DNA from: Mesaphorura yosii
Lineage: Eukaryota > Arthropoda > Collembola > Poduromorpha > Tullbergiidae
Reading direction: 5' to 3'
NCBI GenBank assembly: GCA_009869945.1
Contig: WIXG01000152.1
Coordinates: forward strand, 110,184 to 174,183
Length of the DNA: 64,000 bases
The notes beneath the pieces are model-generated. The model did not search any database and was not told the origin of the DNA. It worked only from the letters and a program-made list of their open reading frames with translations. This document shows positions 15,201-38,942 of this stretch, piece by piece. Both the position numbers and the translations under genes were made by a program. How positions within the stretch are numbered: position 1 is the stretch's first letter; each line of letters begins with the position of its first letter.

Positions 15201-18200
15201 CCCAAAAACCCGGTGTTCGTGCCGTCCCCAGTCAGTTCGAATGGCTCTCCCACGATGTACAACATGGATCAGTTGACAAATAACATTGCCATTCCTAAAC
15301 ATATTCTTCCTAATCCCAGCAATCTTGCCACATCAAGAAGCACAATCGTGGCCGATGACGACAGAGATGAACAAACGCGGTACCACCACAGTGGCGGTGG
15401 CGGACGAAGATTAGATTCGAATTACAATTCTGACCATCATCACGACAAGAACAGCAATCATTATGGCTCCAACTTTGGAGCAAACAATTACAACAACCAT
15501 TTGGATGAGAATAATCACGGAGGGGACGGTGGAAATTCCTACTCGTACGACGACGAGGACCCTGGCTATGGTGAGGAGAGCGGAGTCGGCGCGGGAGGAG
15601 AAGCTCAAGGAAAGAGGGGAACTTGGAAGGAATCTGGACAGGCTGATCCCTCGGACTCACGTCATGAAAATGGTAATTTACAGGCTCCAAGGCCGCTAAA
15701 TCCTCAGACATAAATACATGGCGATATCTTCATCACAAACTGAATGCGCGAAAGCCTCCATTTCGGAGTAAAGCTGCAGAAATAATGAAGGGACTGGCGA
15801 GGGGAAACTTTCCTAATTTGTATCCAATTTTTACTTCATTTTTCATTATTGCAATATTAAATTCACTAATCATCTCTTTCTCTTATTCACATAATCAGTA
15901 AGTAAAGTTAGTCAGTATAAGCAAATTTTATAGTTGAGCACGAGAAGTTGGAAAATCTGATTTGAGATTGAAGTGAACTTAATGAAGAATGTACACTGAT
16001 AGAATGAGTCGAGGGTGAAAAGTTAATTACAAGCCGGCAGTCTTGTTTGGAAGGGTTGGTGTGAACTGTGGGTGTGGGCTGACCATGTTCTGCATGAGGA
16101 ATTAATTTATATTTCGTTTCGCAGGAGGGCTCAAGTACGTTGTCGTGTGTGATGCCCTTTGCGGAGCGTGGAAGCACCAGTGCAAATTGATGGGCATTCT
16201 CTTCTCCATCACGAGCGTCCTTTGCCTTGTGTTTGTCTTCGTTATTTTCTACTCTCTCCACTTCGGGCTGAAAGGTACGTCACAATCTCACGCATCAATT
16301 CGAGAAGTAAGAAATAAGCGAAGGACACCGCGTGCACGCTTTCACCGGGAAAAGGAAGGAGAGTCATTCAGTAGCAATTATTTGGTGAAAATGAAAATGG
16401 ACAAGTTTAATCAAATGGTGTTCCATTGGCTTGCGGTCTTCCGAAATGGCTAATATGAACTTTTCTATTCTTTTTGTTTGACAGATTTCGTTCCATTCTC
16501 AATAATCCTCCTGCTGCTCTTCACAACCTCAACGTCAAGAGCTTTCATTCTTCTCTCAGGATGGTTTTGTTCTCCAGACTCACGACCTTCTTGGCTTCCA
16601 ATCGTCTCAACACTCCCGCCAGCTTTCTTCACCGTCACAGTTCTTGTTATTCTTCGTCTTACAAGATTTCCTTTTCCCCTTATCAAGTCGTACACAATCG
16701 CTTGTCAAACGCTGACTCTGCTGTCTTCGTTGATAATCTTCCCACCATTGGCGGCCTCAATTGGAGCAGCTTTTCACGAACCGAGCCACACCGTGCTGAC
16801 ACAAATTGCGTGGATTCTCGGCCACATCGCCCTGATAATTATTTCCGTCGTGTATCTCTGCAAATTCAAATCATTTTACACGCGCATCTCGCACGAGGGC
16901 GGCAGCGCTGCTGCGAATGGTGCTTTAAACTCGTGTGGCGGAGGGTACAACGGAACCATCATGAGTGGAGCCTCTACCAGCTCCTTGGCAATTGGGAACA
17001 ATAATTTGTCTTCGGCTGTCAAAAAGAGAGGTCTGGTTGTCAAATGGGGATGTCTTCAAGCCCGGGCGATGTTCGGAGCCGCACTCCTAGCATTGGCTTT
17101 GTCTGCCATGATCATAATTTCAGTCGCAATGGTAATTTATTATATCAGACGAGGCTCGATTCCTTCAGAGCTTTCTTCCGAGGCAATTTTTTATCACAAA
17201 ACTTTTCTTTTATTATTGCTGTTGCAGAACCGTGGTGAATGTGAAGATTCATCAACATGGACAGGGTGGATTCTGAGTTTATGTGCTCGCATGCTCGAGT
17301 TCGCGATAGTCATTCTCCTCTTGCTCGTAACCATCACGTCTACAGATATACGATTATTTCGAAGGTAATTCTAATTACTGTCAACTCGGACAATTTTCCC
17401 ACTCTGCTGTCCAAGAAGCGTGCGCTAATTCCCTGTCTCGATGATAATACGTCTTGTGGTCTTAATTCCTCCACAGACTTTCCCGAGTGCCAATAAATAA
17501 GACTAATGTTGGTCTAATGAATGCCGACATTTTCCCAACCATGGTGTCCTCAAACTCGGCCGTGCAAAGATGCATTCCGATGTATAGGTGAGACGATTCG
17601 CCCTTCTAGGGTTCGATGATTGTACAGCTGAGACTAAGATTGATCCTCACGTCTCGTATGTAGTTCGAACCATAGAGAGGACGGAATAAGAGACGACCAG
17701 GCCCTCAATCGCTCTTCATTGCGAGGAAAAACATTTGGAGAACGAGCGCTTCCAGGTATGCTTGCCAGAATCATTGTCGCTGACTAAGCACTAGATTCAT
17801 TGTAACATTAATGTTGCGCCACAATGTAGGTGAACGAGTTGGGGAATATCGTTCAAGTGTTGGCAGAGGATTGCCTTTGCGATTAGGCAATGGACCTTCG
17901 CATTCCCTGCCCGTGACTCCGATGGACGGCTTCCCTGGAATGCGACTTCCCGAACCCGCTCCAGCTAGTCTTCTTGTGACTAAAGTTGTGTTTGGAACTC
18001 CAGCTGTATCACGAGAAGTCAATTTGAACCATCAGTTGGAGAACCCGATGCATTGCACTGGAGGACCAGGGTCGAAGGAAGACAAAGAGACGAGCAACAT
18101 CTACGCTAGTCTGGAAAGCGTAAAAGTGACTTCCACGATGAATCAAGGCTCCTCCACTGGATCAAATCACAGTGGTTCAGACCGCGTCCTTTTGTCGGCT

Positions 18201-19648
18201 CCAAGAGACTACATTTACTCTATTTCAAGAGACATCACGCGAACCATTGATTCCATTTATGACGCCTCACGACCACGAAGCACGAATATCCCACACCCAA
18301 TGGGTATACGCTCATTTCGACTACTTAATTCTAGGTAGGAGCCCAATTAATTTATTCCTCGTTTACAGATGGCTATGCGCCACCTCTTCCTCACAATATT
18401 GAGAAAATCGGCTCAATTCCAAATTTAAACGGTCGCCCGACGCATTTCAACATTCATCCCCACAACATACATCATGCAAACCATGGACGAACCGACTTGG
18501 CGAGAACCATCGACCGCATTCGTTACGCTGCGGCGACAGCGCCCTCCACACCATTCATCACAACCCCCACGTCGAATCATCCTGGCCGCAATTTTGTGCT
18601 ACAACTAAGCGGCGCAGCCCCGAACCATATGACACATATTGGAAACCCACCTCCGTACTGCTCGAGTGAGTCCAGTCATGACGTGACACCTGACTCCGGC
18701 ATTGTCGCAGACATGCATCCAAAGAGACCAGAAGCCGAAGCGATGTACGGGAGGTGAGCCACCAAGCCCTACTCCTCTTTTTGTAATAGACAAAGGTCAA
18801 CGGTTTGTGACTTACACCTCCCACTTTTGTGTTGCAGAGATTACAGGCGGAATAATTCCACAGAAGACATCCGACGACTGCCATTAATTCCTTTACCGAA
18901 ACAGCACCGAACTCCAGGCTCAACGCCCCTTCGCACACCAACGACCCCAACAAACCCTTCCATAGTGTCGTCCCCCGCAACAGCGGTTCATCCGACACCG
19001 TCTCCCTTGTACATACCAAACCCAACCCCCAGCAATTCCATTGTCGGTCGTGTGGAGCATTTACTGAATCAAACCGAGCACATCCTGTCCCGAACCGAGT
19101 CTCTGGACGGAAATTCCCATTCCGCTGGAATCCAAAGACTCTTGACCCACAAAGAGCAGTTGGAAACTGTCGAAAGACTTTTAGCTCAAGCCGAGTACGC
19201 TATTTGGTTAGAGAAGAAGAATTGTGCACAAAATAGTCAAATGAGTCCAGCCGACTCGACTGTGAGTCCGTATGGTTGTAACAACATTGTGAGTAGTCAA
19301 CCTGGAGGAGGAAACTCGTCCTTCAACATGAGTGCCAACAGTTCCCAGCAACCGCTGTTGCTGTCTCCCAAAGACAATTGCAACAATTATCCCAGTAATA
19401 GCATTATTAGTAAGCTTACTCATAGCAACGGTATTAATGGTATCCTGAATGGTAGTTCGTCGGTTGTGAGTAACAATAGTAATAACAAAAATACATCGAC
19501 GGCGCATGGTAACAGTAATAATAATAGCAATCTTAGCAATGGTGGAACACAGCCCTCACACAGCAGCAACGGAGGAGTGACCAGTGGTCACTACAACGCT
19601 AATCATAAGAAAATCTCCAAAAATCTGGAGGAAGAAAGTGTTGTGTGA
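6294..19648 (+). CDS. PRRT3/PRRT4-like seven-pass membrane protein
   Basis: Eleven coding exons: 6294-6459, 13969-14475, 15064-15672, 16125-16274, 16485-17131, 17228-17364, 17477-17587, 17664-17755, 17830-18303, 18369-18753, 18838-19648. They sum to 4089 nt (1362 residues plus stop) and all junction phases agree. The start ATG at 6294 follows a UTR acceptor. A signal peptide lies near residues 24-41 (LSLIYLGLAFGFWSS). A Ser/Pro/Asn/Gly-rich, probably extracellular region of about 400 residues follows. Seven hydrophobic segments then occur at roughly 446-471, 480-502, 515-537, 547-572, 584-606, 668-691 and 706-727. A cytoplasmic tail of about 630 residues ends in ESVV. The segment TSRAFILLSGWF...LPIVSTLPPAFF recalls the membrane core of vertebrate PRRT3/PRRT4; this is from memory and no search was run. 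The function is unknown. Asn/Ser repeats and two related tail motifs (DITRTIDSI and DLARTIDRI) are visible. A different multipass family, such as a tincar-like protein, is the main alternative. Confidence 0.75.
6460..13968 (+). other. First coding intron of the PRRT-like gene (7.5 kb)
   Basis: The donor is AAG|GTAAGG at 6460 and the acceptor is TTTACAG ending at 13968, both phase 1. I see no exon with family resemblance inside. Several open frames of 60-180 codons exist on both strands but look like chance frames. An internal alternative exon is not excluded. A long first intron usually holds regulatory DNA, but no specific site is claimed. Confidence 0.6.
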
Positions 19649-20795
19649 TGAACGTCTACACACATTAAGTTTAAAATTTAAAATATATTTCGGATGAGCT
19701 CGTGATAACAGGTTAAGAGGAGTGCATGAAAATTCTGGTTTCTGTTAAGTGTTTCTGATTACTGCAGTATTGATTCGCCAAATAGTTCACGAGAGATGTT
19801 AAATTGTTGCGTGCCAAAAGTCGTTACTTTGGATGTATCGTCGGTCGATCTTACATGGTTTTTCTTTCTCAGTAAATTGGTCTATTGGACGCACCGTTTT
19901 GTTTACCTGGCTGAGAAAATGGTCACGGATTTTGTACTTGAGGCAGCGATAAGGAAAATACTCATTTTCGACCATAACTTCAAAGACTGTTCACGTTGTT
20001 GTAATGTTTACAGCGCATGTGAGATCAGTAATTAGTTTTTCTAATCTCCAACTTACGAATTACAATGACTGACATAATTGGATTTAAATGAGCACTATAA
20101 TCAGGGAGTTTGTGATTAGTTTACATTGCACTTTTACGTATGAATGTGGACGGCGAGAGTGAATTAGACAAAGCAAGACTGTTTTTAATGTAGAAGTCAG
20201 ACACGTTTGATTAAATGATTGTATTACAAACACGAACTCTGCTGCTAAATTGCTCTTCGGTCATAAATGTTTAATTTCGCTGTTTTGTTCGAAGTCTAAG
20301 TTTACAAAACGTATCGTCGGTATGAAGAAACTGTTCGTACTTAAAATGCAAACACTTCAACAGAATTGTTCATCAGCCATACTAAACGAAACGAAATGAA
20401 CTTTAAGAACTGATGTACGTGTACTTTTGATACTTACGAACCTTAAGCTTTGAGTTAATAAGATTACAATCAATTTAATTAGTTTCGTTGTAGCTTAGAT
20501 CATGTACAGAACGAAGTACCGTAATGGAATTATTTATACATATTTTGTAAATACATTTTTGTACGTCTTCTGTATCAAACAATTGTTTTTGTTGCCCTCA
20601 TTGTGACGACCACAAAGCTAATGTACATAGTAAAGTGGAAGACACACGTACCAACCAATACTTTAACGCAACAATGATGAAGTTATTGGTCATAATTTAA
20701 GACGTTAAGTTCGAAAACAGCAAAGTTGTAAATGTAGCAATACGTTGAGAAGACGAAGGAATTAAAAAGCTTCGAGTATGCAATCTTGAGATGAA
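19649..20795. other. 3' UTRs and spacer between two convergent genes
   Basis: AT-rich sequence holds the 3' UTR of the PRRT-like gene (+) and the downstream region of the astakine-like gene (-). An ATTAAA at 20761-20766 on the plus strand could be a polyadenylation signal for the first gene, which would give a UTR of about 1.1 kb that reaches the stop codon of the opposite gene. No coding sequence is recognised. Confidence 0.45.
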
Positions 20796-21428
20796 TTACT
20801 TCTGCTCAGCGATCTCGTTCGTGTTTCCATAATCTCCTGGAGTGTCACCTGACGATAATTGGCAAGTGGCTGAGTTCCTGTCGCACACCAGATTCGCTCC
20901 GCAGGGACAGAACATGAGATATGCTTCGTTCACCTTGATGGACTTCAAATTCGGATACGATAGAGTGAAATTTCTGGACACTGCATTCGGCCTACAGGCT
21001 TCGTCTATGCGACCGAGTGGAGAGCACGAGGGGAATGTGAATCTCATCATCCCTGCCAACGATGAAAAAATGATGGTGACGTGAAACGGTGGGACTCATC
21101 TCACACTCATAAATGGATGTGATTTTGTCTCCTTACCGACAGTGCAACAATGGTTGTATGGACAGTCCGAATGTCTCGAGCATTCTGCTGTTAGCGGCGT
21201 CTCATCAACCAAACCGGAAGGAACATCAGAGCTTGTCTCATTTTGATGGGACGTTTTCATAACCGTCGAGTCTGAGTCTGAAGTATTGCTACCATTGGGA
21301 ACGACGGCCTCTGGCTTGTGCTGGAATTCACTTGGTGGTTCAGGAATGTCTCCTGTTGCACATACAAACAGTACCGAAAAGATTATCGACGCACTAATGA
21401 ATGTAAAAAGAGAATTCCGGGAATTCAT
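20796..21428 (-). CDS. Astakine/prokineticin-domain secreted cytokine
   Basis: Two coding exons on the minus strand, 21428-21137 and 21052-20796, are joined at phase 1 (donor CG|GTAAGG, acceptor TTGGCAG) for 182 residues. Residues 1-26 form a clear signal peptide (SIIFSVLFVCATG). A Ser/Thr-rich linker of about 55 residues with NGS, NTS and NETS glycosylation sites follows, and then a ten-cysteine AVIT/prokineticin-type domain. Its order is C-x6-C-x4-CC-TVG, then SCSPLG, EACRPN, and finally FCPCGANLVC...TC. Known family role: astakines are arthropod blood-cell growth and differentiation cytokines that lack the vertebrate AVIT N-terminus. The RNFTLSYPN stretch and the FCPC block are strong astakine features. 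The linker makes this protein longer than the roughly 100-125 residues I recall for founding members. The start was chosen as the ATG directly preceding the signal peptide; the frame stays open upstream. Confidence 0.87.
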
Positions 21429-24400
21429 TTTAGAGTTGGAAAATATCCACGGTTTTGATGTTAAAAATAAGCGCAGGCTAAATGTGAAAATGTTTCCCAA
21501 CCTTCGTTTTGAGCGACCTGTTCTGTCTGGCTGACGACAGTGAAATAATAACATGAGAAAATTTATGTACTCTCCAGGATAATTCTTGACTGGACAGGAC
21601 TGGACTGGACTGAAAAAACTGAAGTCCCACAATGTTCATATGCAATATCAACCCGTAGCTTCATAATAGCAGCGAGGTAGTTTCCACTGCTTATACTAAG
21701 CAGGTACGTCAACTCTTACATAATTAGAAATTACTCATCACCGTAAGGTGATATGCTGGTAGCTTGGTTCCCATCAAGGTATACTAAGGTTACGTGTTAT
21801 TGTAACTGAAACTAGAAGAGATTTGTCGGATGCCTTCTGAACTGTTGATTCAACAATCATGCACGCGTCATAATGGCCAGGATATGCTGGAAGGTGCCCA
21901 ACAGTACGTGAGTTTTATGTTATGATATGATTCGCAGTTGTACTTCTCATACAGTCCATACAGATGAAAAAGTATTTTGGAAATGAATGCGGTATGAAAT
22001 TACATTTCGCCCTGACTTGCACGATACACACTGATGAAAGCATGAAAATGTATGAATGTAATCATAATAAGTTAGAACACAATAAAAATAAGGCAAGTAC
22101 AGTTAAAAACTGAAAGACACTGAGCGCAGCGCGCTCAAAACAAACCGTGGTGCAAGACTCTCTTGAGTAAAGCACATGCTGTCGGTCTCAAAAGTCCAGT
22201 CAACTCAGCACATGGATCACATCGATTTATCGACCAGTCGTCAGTCCTTTTCACATGTCTCATGTTTGTGTTAGTTTCGTTAATATTTTGCTCATAATTC
22301 TGCTCTATTTAATCATAATTAAGCTGTTCGTGCTTTATAATGGTATAACTTCGTGTGTATTTGTAATTCGTAAGCCGTAAGCTCAATGTGCATTGAATTA
22401 AACTAGAATCGCTTGAACCGCAGAAGTGGTAAGTAATAGAATTAGGAGTGAAACATGCGAAAAATTTCAGGGCTGAAAAAGAATTACTGGAATAAGAATG
22501 CTAATAATGGTGATCGAAATTTATAATTCTGAGCAAGATTTAAGAATGCGTGCAACTTTTGACATGTTCACGTCATAATTTCAGTTTGATTGAAGTCAGT
22601 ACGAGTCCAAGTCAACAGGTGCAGGACCCCGAATGCTAAGGTTTGAGTGGTTTCGTAAATAAAAGTAGCATTTCATATTTATTTACGTACTGTTAATTCG
22701 AATATTAAGAACCACATACAAAAGGCGCCCAGACCGCACAGATTTATAGTTAGAGTAGCTTAAACTGGACTCCGAATCACAAGTATGAATGTATGAAGCT
22801 TGACCATTTGCATTTTAGTAGGAATTGGACTTAATAATTATATAGCTTCCTGTTTTTATTGAGCGTTAGGCCTGACGAGATAAAATATTCCTACGACAAT
22901 GTTCATACTTTCTCGAGTCACAGCTTAATAAGTTTCCTTGTCCAGCTCATCTCAAGTCGCTTATTCGACCTTAAAAAATTTCTGTTATGTTCCTCGCGTC
23001 ATCAAACGCCCAATTAATTAGCGTCCTCATCCTCACTTCCAATCTACGTGCTGGAAAGTTACTTTGCTCGTGCGTGCACGCAGTACTTGAGACATGACTA
23101 GAAGTTCTATATGACGGAAGTCATGGAACTGACTGATGGTCCATGTGTTCTGGGTGCAAGCATTTCAGTAAATTCCTCTTCGCCAATCGCCGCATTGAGT
23201 CGAGTTTTGTCATGGCTTTGGGCTTTGATAGCCGTAAATACCGGATTCTGTATATTTTCTTAGCGGAGTTCGTCTCTCCATTTTGTGTTTACATTCTTTC
23301 GTTGCAGTTTTTCCCCTGATGAGTCAGGAAGCGCCGCCATGCCATCATTCGTCTGTCAGAGTGCTCTTCAGTGATTGTGCAACTGGAAGTGCATCTGCGA
23401 AGTGTTAGAATAGGGAGTCGGGTCCCTCAATTTCCCAGCTCATAACATAAACAAATACTGTGTGTGCGAATTTCACATGACAAACGTTTCATGAGGCGCA
23501 GTTTCTCAGCCTGCATCTGTGCTGGCGTCTGCGTGACAGAAGTGGCGTAATAGCTGCAAAAGAAATTGAGAGCTGTTGAAGAACGTACGCGAAAAGTGGT
23601 ACATTACATGCAATTACTTGCAGAGCACTCTGTCGAACTGCGCTCTGATGCCATGTAATAATCTAAAATTGATGTTCCTGATGATGGAAAAGTGTTGCAG
23701 ACAAAAGTGCGTAATATTGTGACTCATAAAAAAGTTCAATGTTACACAGGCAAAAACGTGTAGCGAGTATCGCAGAGATGAAAAACATCGTTGGGTGAAG
23801 TGAAACGAACCGTGGCAGCATGCAGTTGTGTGTTTATGCGCCGTGCATTATCATCCCGAAGTTATGTAATCTATTGGTAAGTTCGGCTCCATGTGCTTAC
23901 AATCACGCTATTACGATCATTACGAAGCGATGGTCTCATACAATGTGAGAACTACTTGGAAGTGGGATACGAGAACAGCACACAAAACATGAATAACTGA
24001 AAAAAGTCATGTTGCTGCTCAATTCTGTTTTGGAGATCGAAACGAGTGGATGTGGCTGTGAGAGAGATTCTCGAGTTTCACATTTCATTTCACATATGTA
24101 TTGGAACCAAAGTGAAACTTTGTCTGGTGTTTCAACACGCCGAATTGTGCCAACCGTGTACTTAACATTTGGAAATTGAGTTTGGACCGCACTTCCTCGT
24201 TTCGTAGACTAATTAGCAAATTGGCTGCGTGGTGCAACGCGTGCTTTCGACAAAAGAGGCTGGACATCATACAACACATTCAAGGAAGTATTCAAGGCCT
24301 CCAGAAGTCTATGTGTCGGCCACATGTGGTTTGGACTCGGAAGCTGGACCAACCATGAAAATTAGATAAAGAAACATTCAGTCGCCCCATGTGCGTCTTT

Positions 24401-24706
24401 GGTCACGATTGGAATTGGAACAAGTTGTCTGAGACGGAGACGCTCAGCCTGAGACAAGTCTAATTGCAGTAAAGTGTCCGCAAAGTACGCTGCCTTTGAG
24501 TCTATTTTTAATCCTGAGTACAATTAAAGTGCAATGTGAGCTCACGCAACGAGAGTGTTTACATTTGTGGACATATTGCCTTTTCAAGTTACATTCAACT
24601 CGGCCGGATTACGCAATGACAATAAAACATGCTTATAAAGAGAAGCTGATCAAAATGTATCCTTTCAATCTCAATCACAAAGACCATTAATTATAAATTG
24701 AGAACC
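21429..24706. other. Intergenic region between divergent astakine-like and MMP genes
   Basis: The promoters of the minus-strand astakine-like gene and the plus-strand metalloproteinase should both lie here, since the genes are head to head about 3.3 kb apart. No protein-coding segment is recognised. A short GGACT tandem run is present at about 21596-21611 (GGACTGGACTGGACTG). No core promoter element is called. Confidence 0.5.
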
Positions 24707-38144
<13,438 letters not shown>

Positions 38145-38942
38145 AGCCATTAGAAAATAGAATTCGAACATTCGACATGTTAGCGTTTATCTTAATTACA
38201 ATAGACATTGATAGGCATATAATTGTTGGATGCCGCTTTAATGTAATTACTGCTCACGACTTTTCGTAATGTGATTTAGCGTTATTAAAGCGATTGTTCG
38301 AACGATTTTACTTTTAAAATGCCAAGACTCAATCTGCGCTTTCACTCTCTCATCTAGATTAAGGTAATTTATGATTGAGCACATGACATGATAATAAAAA
38401 ACCTTACTTGAGCTTTATCACTGCCAATAAATGTCATTCTGCAATTTTCATCTTTTTAGTCCACAAGCCGTTTTATACAACAGGCGAAAGAAAACGGGTG
38501 CAATTCTGATGGTCCTCGTGAATGAACGAGTTGGCATTGACGTGAATATCCACCTCAATAGAAAGTGATGGAAATCAGTTTCAATTTCAGTTGATTCATT
38601 TCGGCACCAACCTCAACCACACGGGAGAGGAGGGAAGAAGATTGCTCCGCCAGGTGCGCGAAAATTAATGGAATTTTCTCCGCTGGCATATATCATATTC
38701 AAAACACTGCGCAGTACGCGTAGTCACGCGACTACGGGAAGGGCCCTTGTAGCCTCGTTGTACATGCTAGTTGCTTCTGCAGCTTTATTCACTCCAAGTG
38801 CCTAGGATAAAAGTCTTATAAGATCTATTGATACTACCACAAATTGATTTATTTGTGTTTGATTAAATTGATTAATTATTAATCAATTCAATTATCAATC
38901 AGTAATCGATTACATCAACAAAGTTTGAGAAGTTTCCATAAA
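38145..38942. other. Spacer between convergent MMP and CLIP-like genes
   Basis: Candidate poly(A) signals for the MMP are ATTAAA at 38284-38289 and AATAAA at 38393-38398 and 38426-38431. AATAAA on the minus strand (plus-strand TTTATT, 38848-38853) could serve the CLIP-like gene about 90 bases after its stop. An AT-rich block at 38843-38915 holds a strong inverted repeat, and a small hairpin lies at 38719-38736 (arms CGTAGTC/GACTACG, 4-base loop). Confidence 0.55.
38866..38888. repeat. Perfect inverted repeat, 11-bp arms
   Basis: AATTGATTAAT is followed by one T and then ATTAATCAATT. It sits in a run of TAAT/ATTA and TGATTTAT/TGATTAAT-like words. Such words are typical of homeodomain or Exd-Hox binding sites, but no binding is shown and AT-rich DNA produces them by chance. 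Confidence 0.6.

Noticed and set aside
38719-38736. Hairpin CGTAGTC-ACGC-GACTACG
   Set aside because: Seven-base arms alone are expected by chance at this scale and no second element end was found.
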